Of a stretch of 64,000 nucleotides of DNA, positions 32,316-43,561 are shown piece after piece. The DNA is from Plutella xylostella (Eukaryota; Arthropoda; Insecta; Lepidoptera; Plutellidae): contig NC_063993.1 of assembly GCF_932276165.1 (NCBI RefSeq), positions 11,108,001-11,172,000 of the forward strand, given 5' to 3'. The position numbers and the translations under genes were made by a program. Each line of letters starts with the position of its first letter. Within the stretch, counting starts at the first letter, position 1. The notes beneath the pieces were generated by a model, which was not told the DNA's origin, made no database searches, and saw nothing but the letters and a program-made list of their open reading frames with translations.

Positions 32316-34186
32316 ATGTTAGGACATAATAATAATCCTGCTTCAACAGTAAGATAGTTCATTCTATCATACACACTCCAACTCCCGCGCAATTTTATGA
32401 TCACAACTTTATTAACACTGACCGCTCTAACATTCAGTTAGCCTTATTATGATGAAAAGCAACGCGATAATCTGGTACTTGATAGAACTGCCACCATCTT
32501 CATGGCCCGATCAACACTTAGATAACAAACTACCATTATCATAGAAATCCTTTAGCGACTGCACTCCTATTTACGGAACCCTAAAAATGATTTATAAATC
32601 CGAGCTCCGTCTAGTCCCGTCATCTCTTTCTCTCTCGCCATTTTGGCTATCTCCATCCTTGTCAGTTCAATTTCACAGGCGGCTGGTCCCGTAAAACCTT
32701 GCCTGTAATGCCTCTATTGATTAAGGAGTTGAATATTCAAGCAATTATCTGGTGAAGCGGTTTTCTCTATGGAATGACTATATAGACCACACTTTTAGTT
32801 TTTTATTTTTACAGTAAAACACGCACGGACACCCTAGCCCGTAACAGTGGGGTTATCACCACCGAACATTAGAAATTAACAATCCTTAAGCAGCATCGCC
32901 CGCTTGTCAAATCTAATGTAACTTATATGGAACTGACAGATATTCGACGGACAAGCGACGCTGCTTGCTTACGGATACTTAACTTTTGGACGCAGCCCTG
33001 TTCCAAAAATGGACGGTTTTTTCACATTATTTTCGGTACCACTAACATACAGTTCCTCTACAGGTGTTACATTAAGTTATACGTATATTAGGAGGGCCTT
33101 TAAAAATTTGTGAAAACTAAAATCCATTTAGTAAAAAATCACGTGACCAAAACACCTATGGAGACAAAACAATTTTACAACAAATTTTCAAAAGTCATAG
33201 CCTTTTTTAAGAAAATGACCGAAAGTCACCCATTTCTCACTACACCACATTTGCAACACCCATACAAGAGCCGTGTAAAGAAAACCCAATGAAGTCTCAA
33301 TATCGTCGTCTTCTCAATCCGCCGACAGATAATGGTGCAGTTAAAGACAATATCCAGGAAACATATTGGATGCACCTCGGCGCGCGTGCAAGCGAGCGAG
33401 TGACTCGGGTGCACTGGGAGCAGGCCTACACGGGTAGTAGAGGAGTGGTATACGTTTTATGTGTCTGTGTGTCTGTAGCGTGTGTTCCTGTTAGATTTTA
33501 CATTTCAAGGCTTAAAATGCATCTTAAACTCTCAATGAATTCTACTCTATCATATAAACTATTGATGTGATGATGAAAAAGAGGGTTGATATGTCAATCT
33601 CAGAATAATCTATGCCCATAGAACTGACCGTCCGCGCGACTGAGATTGCTCTGAGCTGAATAACGAGGTGATGACGTCACACAAGTTTTGTATGTTTTAT
33701 GTGGTCGTGTCGGATATAAATTTGTAACTTTCTTTAATAATACCTTAAATTACTTTTTTGGTGTTGAATTTATTTATAGTTACGTACTAGAATAAATCTA
33801 TAGAAGAAGAATAAAAAAAAATTAAGGCATATTCCCTAGTTCAATCTAAATTTGTCAATTTTCATATAAGTTAGTCGACTTGTAATTTTAAGACCGAAAT
33901 GCGAGTTCACAATATCTCAAGGGGATTTTATACGCTCCAGCCCTTCCTGAAATCTGAGTCCAGCTCCCACTGCACCACCAGCCGAGACAAGTGATAAATC
34001 CGCAGCTACATCTGGCCGGCGCTGCGTTCAATTTTATTACAATTCACTCCCGAGACTTATCCTCTGTGCTCGTCAAAGCGCCGCGTTTTCGCGCGGAGCA
34101 GTCGGCTGCGTGAGGACATAATGCAGTACATGGCACGGACTGTGAGTGGGTAATGAGGAGTGTGGGGGGAAATTTACGTATCAGAA
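32316..34186. other. non-coding sequence, nothing recognised
   Basis: Contains ACGGAACCCTAAAAA (about 32574), a phrase also found near 5195. Frames at 33110-33570 and 34044-34235 have no motif. Confidence 0.4.
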
Positions 34187-34324
34187 GGGTTACTCTATAC
34201 TGTCGAAAAACGAACGAACGAGAGCTGTCGTCCAATCAGCACGTTTAATACAAAGAGACAGATTCGTATCTCACGCAGCAGTCCGAAACTTATTTTTTGG
34301 TCATATTATTTATAGAGTAACCCC
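34187..34324. mobile_element. MITE with GGGTTACTCTATA ends, copy 1
   Basis: 138 bp. Ends GGGTTACTCTATACTG and, reversed, GGGGTTACTCTATAAAT. The body contains CGAACGAACGAGAGCTGTCGT. It is the same family as 53380-53514 and 63416-63550. No coding capacity. Confidence 0.8.
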
Positions 34325-34457
34325 TCAGGCATATGAAAGACGATAAATTATTGTGTTCCGAACAAATTGTTCTATGATGAAAAGCGTACTTTTACGCAAG
34401 ACCTGGATTTTCACAGTTGGTTTCAAACCAGATAAATTTAAGTGGTAATTAATTTAT

Positions 34458-34594
34458 TTACTGCCAGTTTCTATTTCTCTATCTATCCATAACTGGTAGT
34501 TACTTTCATACGATTTTGACATAATCAAAAGTAACAATCTGTCAAAATCGTATGAAAGTTATAGATAGATAGAGTTATAGAAACTGGCAGTAAA
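34458..34594. mobile_element. foldback MITE with CTGCCAG ends
   Basis: TACTGCCAGTTTCTAT at the left is mirrored by ATAGAAACTGGCAGTA at the right. Inner blocks (TCATACGATTTTGACA and its complement) also pair, so almost the whole 137 bp folds into a hairpin with a short loop near 34530. The flanking TA fits a Tc1/mariner-type MITE. Confidence 0.8.
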
Positions 34595-36135
34595 ACATCA
34601 TTGATAAGTTCCCAAAAAGCTTAATCTTAATCAGCAGTCCGTAATAGGTGTATTGATTAGTCACATCACACGAGCTACCTGTCAAATATTATCGTTACCT
34701 ACTCTACCATCTCTTTCATATTCAATCATTTTATGTTTGGCTTATTAATTAAAAAAAAAAAACACGCATCACATAATAACCCGATATGTGCCTAAACAAT
34801 GTTTTTTTACTAACTTCTCATATTAATTAACAGGCATTTTTATTTAATAGTTACGGCTTCAGGAAAATGCATAAATTCAACCCAAATTAAGTGTTTCCAG
34901 AAATCCCACAGTAAATAAACTCATTACAATTGTTTAAAATGGTACTTAAACGAAATACCTAAAACTGTTTCAGTGCATTCAGTGCAGAGCGGGACAGAGC
35001 TACAAAGTTATCAGAGGTGTGAGGGAGATATATATAGTAGACTCACAACCATTGCACGAGTGAATGCACCGGCAAATGTATCGTTAACAAAAAAAATATA
35101 TTTTATATTTAAAAACAAAAACACAAATTTTGTACCTATTCTAGTCCAGTGTATTCCAGGCGTATTCATTTACTCACAGACTACACCTATATTTTATGCA
35201 TAAGCATTATATCAGTACTTTTTTATTTACATATCCTTAGATCCAAGCTCGTTTTTTAAACAATTATTTTTTCCCTACGGAATGAAAAACGGAAGATTTT
35301 ATACAAATTGCAATTGCCGTGTTGTATATTTATTGGGTCTGTCTATGGCCATGCGTCACCAAAATCGATCAAATACATACGGTCGAAGTACATACTATAC
35401 TTGCTTGTTTTTATCAACAGTGGTCTCCCAAGACGAAGGAAGGCATACTGACAGACCATGACTGGATAAGAAACTACTTCCCTTTACTTTTACATGTAGC
35501 TGTAGCCAACAACCTTTACATACGGTATTGAGTTAATGTTTGGTCTTGCATTCCCGGTATTTCCTAAAAACCTAGCATATTTTTTCTTAAAATGCAACAA
35601 ATCTATCCGACGAAACTTAACTACGAAGTTCCTATGATACCCCAGAGAAGTACCTACATCAAGACGAAAATTATAACAACACAACATTTCATCCAACAAT
35701 CAGCACGTCCGTTGCTGACGGTACCCACACACGTGGCACAAACGAGCGAAGCCTTATAATGAATAGCCGTCGCCCGCGCCCATATTTCACGGCATTAACA
35801 AATGACCGGCCGTCATTGCGAAAGCGCCGTGCGATTTTTCTGCCGACTCTACCTACCTACCTGCCTGATGGAGTTGCGGCCGGCGCTAGTACGGTCGGCA
35901 GGCGCAGTAGTTCCTGTAATTAATGATGGTCCTCAGGATACCTGAAACGGTATTGGCTGAGCTGTAAGTTCGGAAAAAGATACAGGTAATTAGCGGTTAA
36001 TGGGTTAAGGTGAGATGGGTTAGGTGTTGGGAATGCGAACTGTTGGCCTATTTATGTAGGTTTTTGGTTTCAGTAAGTGAATGTAAAAAATATAGAGGTA
36101 TATTTTATAAAATGTAAAATATGGCCTATGCCTAG
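34595..36135. other. non-coding sequence, nothing recognised
   Basis: Only small frames and no repeat ends placed. Confidence 0.4.
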
Positions 36136-36199
36136 CCTATGGCCTGTAGTGGAACGAGTGTTTAGATTTCTAAACACTCGTTCCACTACAGGCCATAGG
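36136..36199. repeat. 64-bp perfect palindrome (31-bp arms, 2-nt loop)
   Basis: The left arm starts CCTATGGCCTGTAGTGGAAC and ends GAGTGTTTAGA. After TT the exact reverse complement follows. Neither mismatch nor gap is visible. It could be a foldback element, the footprint of a repair event, or an assembly artefact. Confidence 0.95.
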
Positions 36200-36944
36200 C
36201 CTCTTGGAGCATCACACCAGTTCTGGGTGTGCACTGTGCAACGACATATAGTGCTCAAAACCAGTTACTTTCATGAACGTCTACTTTCCTCAAAGTCTCT
36301 TTCCTAAACGTGTAAACTTGACAGTGTAACAGAAGTGTTATGGACTGGAGAGCAACGTAAGCAATCTTAGCCATGGGTAGACTGTTGGTTAAGTGAGGCG
36401 AGTGTGATGCCCCAACAGTTATGTCCAATTGTCCATTATTGGGTAAAAGTCTCCGATTGTTCTCGTAATCATGGTATACAATTATGTAAAATTTAAGTCC
36501 GTTTCACTCAAACATTTAAATCAATACTTAATTTTACGAATTGGTGTGTGTTGTCTTATGTGACTTAAACAAAACACTGCAAAACATGTAAGTAACTAAC
36601 ATGCAATTGTCAGCATAAACTAGTTGTAAGACAAATATTTCAATCGAAAATTTGCATATTAAGCTACTCACATTTACCCTTCCAGAGTTCCAGCCCCGGG
36701 CAACTCCCGCTCGGCCCTGCGCGCTGGGCCCTAACGTCGTAATAATTGCCTTTGATTGTTATTGTTATGCCGATTTGAATATATTATAAAGTCTAAATTG
36801 CTATGCATAGTGAGTGATTAGCTCCGTTGAATACTGAATAATGCAGTGTGGATCGTGTTGTGTATGTGTTGGGCGAACATTCATTTTAGGGCCTGCGATG
36901 GCGTCAGATGATTTTCATTAACTTATAAGTTGAGTCATTCATAA
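36200..36944. other. non-coding sequence, nothing recognised
   Basis: No gene or repeat end placed. Confidence 0.4.
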
Positions 36945-37223
36945 ATAAATAATAAATAAATATGTGGGGACATCTCACACACGGCCATCCGACTCCAAGC
37001 TAGGCAGAACCTGTGTTATGGGTGTCGGGCTGATATATCTACACAAATACATTGATAGATAGATACTAAATATAAATATCAACACCCAAGACCCGAGTAC
37101 AAATATCTGTCTTTAAACAAATATCTGCCCCAGCCGGGAATCGAACCCGGGACCTTCGGCATAGCAGTCAGGGCCACTAACCACTACGCCATTCGACCGT
37201 CGCATAGCAGTCAGGGCCACTAA
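36945..37223 (-). mobile_element. tRNA-headed SINE (type b)
   Basis: On the minus strand the tRNA-like head (A-box GGCGTAGTGGTTAG, B-box GGTTCGATTCCCGG) and the next stretch (GCAGATATTTGTTTAAAGAC) closely match the type-a SINEs. The rest differs: GTGTTGATATTTATATTTAG, then AGGTTCTGCCTAGCTTGGAG and GGCCGTGTGTGAGATGTCCC, ending in a TATTTATT-type tail. A 22-bp piece of the head (GCATAGCAGTCAGGGCCACT...) is repeated at 37202-37223. Confidence 0.85.
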
Positions 37224-38650
37224 TCATCTTTCACTCAAACCTTTCCTTATAAGTCATAATTCATAAGTATGATGTTATCATACATAAACCTTCCTCTTTA
37301 ATCTCAATATTTAAAAAAACACATTAAAATCCGTTGTGTTATAAAGATTTAAGCATACAGCAAAGTGTCAGAGAAATTAACTTTGTTTTATACTAATGTA
37401 TAATGTTTCTACATTAAGTACAACTGTAAGCAGTACCTAAGTGAAACAAACAGAAAACCTTCCAACGCAGAGAAACCCGGCAACAAAACAATAAAATATT
37501 ATTTTTCAATGTTCCCAAAAACTCAATTCGTCTACAAGAAGATTAGACGGAGGCACACAGCACTGAAATAAAGGCTCAGGACTAATTGCGCCCCTCGACG
37601 CCCGTCATCTGTCAGATCAACGCCTCAGCTTTCAATACTACAGTCAAACTCAGTAATAGCCTCCTATTTTACTTGTAAGTAGGCACACCGCGCTCGTACC
37701 AATTTGGAACTACTTTTATTTCAAGATTTCGTATTTTGAAATAAATAGATATTTTGTTTCTTAGAAATTTACAATAAAATACATCCATACTAGATAAGTA
37801 TAAAAAAATATGAGAATATTTTGACGACAATGTTTATTTATTGATCCTAATGAAACGACAAAGAAACTATTGACCCTTGTAATTACAGTCACATCATCCA
37901 ACTAAACGCCTAATAAAGTCCAATTAACCTTATTCAAGCAAAATGCCATTTGATTGGTCAGTCTTTCGACTCCCTTTTGTCAACGCAACCCTTTGTTGCA
38001 CACAACCTATTGTGCCGGACGCGATTCTGTGCTTTATTATAGGGTGAGGTAAGATAGGTATTCCACTGAGTTGACAGACAAAAAAGTTTATCAAAATTAA
38101 AGGGTGGTCGTCAATTTTCCGACCGGTCCGCTGTAGGCACGTGTCACAATAGTTGGCCATTATTTTCGTATTTACACTGTCTAATTTGACATTTCGAGTC
38201 TTTCAATTGAGTAGTTGAAATAAAAATGGATTAACCAGACCTTCGACTGGGTAGGGATGTGCTTTTATGTTGTTTAATCAAGCGAATAAGTTATTATTTA
38301 ACAAATATGAAATTTTGTTATTGACTATGACATTGTGAGTGACAGTTTCAATGTTCACGCATTTAATTTTGTTCGAATATGATTAAATGAACGACATGTT
38401 TACCTTTACATTATATTTGAGTTCACTAAACAATTAAATCCTAACCTTCAAGTTCTACTACCTACTAAATCAAACACCAACACAAACTTTAATTTATACA
38501 AGCTCAAAACATCTCATATTATTCGTGTCGTCAGAATTTGCGTCGCACAATAGGTAGGTGCGCGGGTAAGTTAGCGAGGCTATTTAGCCGGTTGATAGAC
38601 ACCCGACACGAGGGATGTGCTCTAAAACACCGTTCGACTATAGTCTAGTA
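37224..38650. other. non-coding sequence, nothing recognised
   Basis: No gene or repeat end placed. Confidence 0.4.
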
Positions 38651-38790
38651 CCCGGTGCCACGGCATCCTGTACCTACAACTATCCTGTAGATAATTTTGT
38701 ATAATCCGCATCCAACCAATTAAATCACCGTATTTAAAGTAAATCGAACGTTCAGAATTATCTACATAGATAGGATGCCGTGCAGCGGGG
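38651..38790. repeat. imperfect inverted repeat, MITE-like
   Basis: Blocks CACGGCATCCT and GTAGATAATT at the left are mirrored as AATTATCTAC and AGGATGCCGTG at the right. The left arm has about 10 extra bases. The whole is 140 bp with no coding capacity. Confidence 0.6.
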
Positions 38791-41250
38791 ACAAGGCATC
38801 AAAATTTTGACCGCACGCTAATTCAAAAGAAGAGCTCAGTGGTGAAGTGAGGTGTTATTTGTCAAGACGTTTCTTTTGCACTGACACTCCATCTAGCTCG
38901 CAATAAATAGAGAGTAAATAAAAAAACATTCACCGACAAAACATCCCAGCGCCATCCCTAGACATTACACGTCCCATGACGTTGGGCCCAGACGGATTAG
39001 CATACATTGCCGCCGGGTATTTCACGCCGAGGGGCGTAACGAGGTCCGTATACGTATCAAACCAGCTCATTAATAAGAGACAACAGTAGGGGCGCCATTG
39101 TCATTTGCATCTAGTGCCTACGTGAAATGCCTAGATGTTTTACGGGTTGAAATTGAAAGTGTAGGTTTTTAAGTTGTATGGAATAATACTTCGATTTTAA
39201 GCAAGTACCTAGATATATTTAATAGTGTTTCAGTGCTATTACCTATAATATAATGTTTGATTACAAAAACATTTAAAAAATAACTTGGGTATGCCTTTCA
39301 CAGTTAATCAACACTCAATCAAGCGATGATATCACAACACCATAACCACTCTTTTTGTAAGTCAGTGGTTCAACGCCTAACGCATTTCCGCCGCTCCCCT
39401 TCCTGTGACCACAAAAGACACTTCGACAGACAAACAGACAACTATGCAGACTGCAAGCAATCCATTTAATTAATACCACCCCGGCCGGGAAGCGAACACT
39501 AATGGCTTCAACTTGGCCACGGGAGAGCGACGATCGGTTCCTGAATGCTGATTTGGACATTTACCTGATTTCGTCATTTAAAAAGTTTTACGGTATATTG
39601 CCTACTTACTATAAAATTAAACCATATTCATGTGAGATAAAATTGAGTACTTAGTAATAAAATTACCATGGATGAGACATACCTAGGTATATTTTATGCT
39701 GATGATGATGATGAGCATCGTGTCGTGACACTCTCAATGACTGGACTCTTAAGACTTAGGATGAAATCCCTGTAATAAATTAAATAAGTTTTGAGAGATC
39801 AAAAATATCAGATGCCTAACTTTAGTACCTCTACCCACTTACAAATGAACTAAATAATCAGAGCGTAGGCGTATTTACAAAACACAATACCGCAATTGAC
39901 ATAACAAGCGCGACGCGAATTAACAAACCAAAATCAAAAAGCTGTTAACTGGCCGAAAACGGTACGTGCCCGAGCTACTAAAACATTACAGTTTTTCCGC
40001 ACTCTGCACTTACGAGTAAAAATGAGCCTAAAAAACAAAACGACACCCGGCAATTTTAAACATCATATTCCATTTTCAAAGTTGCCGGTGGATAAATGTG
40101 GGCAAGCGTTCAGTGGCCGGCTTAAAGTACATTTTGCGATGAAAAAAGTAGTGTTTTAAACGTGAAATTGCTATTCTAAAAGAGCCGTGAACAATTATAA
40201 TTTGTGAAAATCAAATGAAATGACACATCTGCCGGTTTCTGCACCTGCATACTAATGTGGCTGCTGTTTAACGTACTGAGTGCAAATATAAAATTGTCAC
40301 ATCGTTTTAATGCTATTTTTACCTTTTCTTTGGTCACACATTTGCCTTCTGGTCATTTGCTGCAATGGCTAAATTAATTTTAAATAATTCGTTGTGTAAA
40401 CTTCTTCATATCCTATAAATAATTGCAATGAATAAATGAATATGAATACATATTTTATTGCATGAATTTTACAACTACTAGGGAATTTTATATTCCAGAA
40501 TAAACTAGCGGTTCGTAAATGTAGGTATCAAGGTATGTTTCTTTACACGACTAAAATAACTCAGTGTAAGTACTTAGGGTAGCAAATAATGGATTATTCT
40601 AATGTAGAGCCTCTTAGAATTCAAATCCTGTTCTTATAACAGTTCAAGTGAATTTCGAAATTCTGGGCGTCGCTACAAAAATATACTTACTGTGTTTATT
40701 TAACTTGCCTTTTCAGTTTCTACTGACTAAATAGTAAGAAATACTTAAGCAGACTTAAAAGCGGTGTCTTTTAGGTTTTCAACATGAGTATTATTGTATA
40801 TTGTACTTGAATGGTTGTTACCATGTACTAAGGTCCAAAACGGATAGACAATCACAAATGTGTTATATTGTTTGAGAGGGGACGTGATAGAGAATAGACT
40901 CAATCATGAAAATTTGACGTTATAAACTCGTCGTCGAGAACATTTTATAGGTACAATTTTTTTTAATTATGTTTTTTAATTAATCTAGGTAAATAATTTT
41001 AGGAACAAAACCTACCTATATGAATACTTACGTATTTATTTATTATATTATATTGTTTATAAATAGATGTAAAAACATACTAACAAAACTAAATCTAACA
41101 AAGGAACGTGTCAAAACTGCGAAAGACTCACCGGAGAAAGCTCCAATAATAATTATAGTAACTATACGTGATAAAAAAAAACTATTCCAAACTACGTCAC
41201 AAAAGATACTTCGATCCAGCGCCGAGTAATGATGGCAATACGGATCTCAC
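38791..41250. other. non-coding sequence, nothing recognised
   Basis: Small frames only (39315-39560, 41020-41229), without motifs. There is a TGATGATGATGATGA run at about 39702-39716. Confidence 0.4.
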
Positions 41251-41648
41251 TAGGACGGTCATTTGTACGCTATAATTCCTGTAATGGATGCTCCCAATGA
41301 GAAGAGAAGAAAATATATAAGAGAGAGGGTACTCGCGGCGTTGAAGCGATATCACTGCTTCTGTGTTGCTCCTACTTATTAATTCTAAATAAGCGGTTTT
41401 AACATCTTTTAAAGCTTAAAAATTAATACAAGTTCTACATAAACTCATAATTTAATTTAATTTGGGCTCAGTGAAGTGAATTTTGTTTGTGATTGCCCAG
41501 TAATTACGATTGTGAAATCAGTGCAAACGTTTAATTTCAAAGTCAAGGTCAGTTGGGCAGCGAAACAAGTTTTATTCCGTTCGGTTCATTAGACGCATAT
41601 CGGGTCAATCAATTGTCACCTGTCCTGCGCACTCAATAAGAACTCAAG
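41251..41648 (+). promoter_or_regulatory. 5' UTR / internal promoter region of the CR1-like LINE
   Basis: Non-coding stretch before ORF1. LINEs carry their promoter inside the 5' UTR, and the phrase AAAATATATAAGAGAGAGGG (about 41310-41329) may belong to it or mark the element start. The ORF1 ATG at 41649 has the context CTCAAGATGGA. Confidence 0.4.
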
Positions 41649-42833
41649 ATGGATTGCCTAGCTTGCGATACCAAAGTGTTCGATACTGAGGTGGTACAAT
41701 GTGTTTTGTGCAAGGGCTGTTATCACCATAACTGTGTTGGCATTACAACTGCATGCTACCAAAAGAACTTAAGCGAGTTAAGAAAGTCATGGCGTTGTCC
41801 CCCCTGCACCGAGTCTGTGTCGCGACGAAGGCGCAACGATAACACCCCCGTGAGGAATCATCATGCCGAGCTCGCGCCCCCGGCGCCCCCGGCGCAAGCC
41901 CCAGTGGACGCAAATATGTCCTGCGAGGAGATTCCCCATGATCAAGACTCCTCATCTGCGACTGCGTTCACTGCTCAGATGGATCGACCTGATGCTGCAC
42001 AAATACAAGGTACTAAACTAGTGGGTAATATGCCTCTGGAGCAATTCACGCTACTACTTGATGCCCGTTTAAGAGGATTTCTAACTCCAATGATGGAAGA
42101 GTTGAAAACATCATTGTCGGATGAAATTAACTCAACATTGGTTAGCATAAAAGCGGAATTTTCTAAAGAGCTTGAATGTATTAAAAATAAAATTGTTGCC
42201 CTTGAAAAAGAAAATACTAATCTGCATCAAGAATTGGCTCTTATAAAGGTACATTCAGGTGATAACGATCTTAAAGCTACTATTAAACAGCTACGAGTGG
42301 AGCTAAATGACAGGGAACAAATATCACTCCTCAATGACGTTGAGATCACCAATGTTCCCGAGTGCGACGGTGAATCTGTTGGGCACATTGTCCTCGCCGT
42401 GGCCACCAAACTAGGGCTCCAGCTGGACGAGCGGGACGTGGTGAGCGCCCACCGAGTTGGTCCGCGCCGCCCGCCCGCCGCCGCGCCGTCTGCTGCGGCC
42501 GACATCGCCCCCATCGCATCCCGCCCACGCCCTATTGTGTTGCGCCTGGCACGTCGCTCTGTCCGGGACCAGCTGGTCAATAATGCCCGGATAAGGCGAG
42601 GCACCACTACAGCTGACATCGGATTACCGCCACACGCACCGAAAACCATATATGTGAACGAGCGTCTGACTAAAGAAAACAGATCGATTTTTGCAAAGGC
42701 TCGTGAAAATGCAAGGTCTAAAAACTGGAGATTTGTATGGACAAAGGAAGGGCGCGTCTATGTCAGGAAGGAACATAAAGAGAAAGCGCACTGGTTGCGT
42801 ACAGAGGAGGATGTCCAACAGGTTTTTTGCTGA
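41649..42833 (+). CDS. CR1-like LINE ORF1 protein (PHD finger, coiled coil, Baculo_FP-like)
   Basis: Nucleic-acid-binding ORF1 protein of 394 residues. The N-terminus has a C4HC3 PHD-type zinc finger (C3, C6, C18, C21, H26, C29, C50, C53). A Pro/Ala-rich linker (about 74-87) follows, then an acidic/amphipathic coiled-coil region (about 140-215, LKTSLSDEIN... and NLHQELALIK). The C-terminal part contains a GC-rich RPPAAAPSAAAD insert and the block YVNERLTKENR...ARENARSKNW (337-360), which resembles the Baculo_FP (FP25K-like) family shared by LINE ORF1 proteins and baculoviruses. It is probably an oligomer that coats element RNA. The frame is intact, and GC content peaks near 42420-42560 unlike its AT-rich surroundings. 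Confidence 0.88.
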   Translation: MDCLACDTKVFDTEVVQCVLCKGCYHHNCVGITTACYQKNLSELRKSWRCPPCTESVSRRRRNDNTPVRNHHAELAPPAPPAQAPVDANMSCEEIPHDQDSSSATAFTAQMDRPDAAQIQGTKLVGNMPLEQFTLLLDARLRGFLTPMMEELKTSLSDEINSTLVSIKAEFSKELECIKNKIVALEKENTNLHQELALIKVHSGDNDLKATIKQLRVELNDREQISLLNDVEITNVPECDGESVGHIVLAVATKLGLQLDERDVVSAHRVGPRRPPAAAPSAAADIAPIASRPRPIVLRLARRSVRDQLVNNARIRRGTTTADIGLPPHAPKTIYVNERLTKENRSIFAKARENARSKNWRFVWTKEGRVYVRKEHKEKAHWLRTEEDVQQVFC

Positions 42834-42838
42834 ATTTA

Positions 42839-43561
42839 ATGTTAATAACAATTATAACTCAAATATTTATGTACGGCGTTAGTTTTGTTAATTGTTATGG
42901 TATAGATATGTCGTATCTGTATGCTGACATGTGCTATCTGTCTATCTTTATGTTATCAGTTTGTGTAAAAAGTAATAAAGTTTATTGTATTGATTTTGTG
43001 TGCGAAATAATATATCCAATCTGTTTTTTAATAACTGATTTAGCTTTGCTACCTCCTTGTATTAACTGTAACGGTATATATATTGATGTCACGTTATTAC
43101 ATGATATAATTAAAGTTTGTTATATTTGTATGAATTCACAGTCGCAATTTTTCAAAGGGCGAAGTGTTAATCTAGGGCTAGTTTACTGTGCAATCGGTTA
43201 TGTGATAGTATTTTTATCGCTGATGTTCCATATTGTCTACGTATATGGTATCTCATATTGTTTAAACAATTGCACTAAACTTAAAATGTACTACCTAATA
43301 ATTATGAATATATTGATGTGTATTTATAAATTAAATATATATTGTACACACACACTAGACAAACTGCAAGACGGGACACTACACAAACACAATAATACAC
43401 AATATTTATACAAATACATACCTGTACATTTTATTTTCTGTGATGGTTGGTTGAATATTTTTTGCTACAGTCCATGCACTACTCTCATGACTGAGTGCGT
43501 CATGATTATCTGGGATCATTGGTTATTTGTATTGGTGGTATTAAATTTTACAAATGATTAA
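42839..43561 (+). CDS. unassigned intact third ORF between ORF1 and ORF2
   Basis: A 240-codon ATG-to-TAA frame. It starts 5 nt after the ORF1 stop, in a different register, and ends by overlapping the first 8 nt of ORF2 (ATGATTAA). I recognise no domain. The product would be very hydrophobic (Ile, Leu, Val, Phe and Tyr), with several stretches long enough to span a membrane, for example about residues 24-43, 49-75, 111-140 and 146-166. It would also be rich in cysteine (about 19). The DNA is T-rich, which by itself favours hydrophobic codons, so the membrane prediction is weak evidence. The uninterrupted length in AT-rich sequence and the exact fit between both neighbours argue for coding. 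It may instead be a spacer kept open by chance. Confidence 0.5.
   Translation: MLITIITQIFMYGVSFVNCYGIDMSYLYADMCYLSIFMLSVCVKSNKVYCIDFVCEIIYPICFLITDLALLPPCINCNGIYIDVTLLHDIIKVCYICMNSQSQFFKGRSVNLGLVYCAIGYVIVFLSLMFHIVYVYGISYCLNNCTKLKMYYLIIMNILMCIYKLNIYCTHTLDKLQDGTLHKHNNTQYLYKYIPVHFIFCDGWLNIFCYSPCTTLMTECVMIIWDHWLFVLVVLNFTND

Noticed and set aside
34458..34594. Hairpin considered as a microRNA precursor
   Set aside because: Arms of about 55-60 bp with TA-flanked CTGCCAG ends fit a MITE better; a small-RNA role cannot be judged from sequence alone.
42227..42649. 140-codon minus-strand frame, Arg/Ala-rich
   Set aside because: Antisense of the GC-rich part of LINE ORF1.
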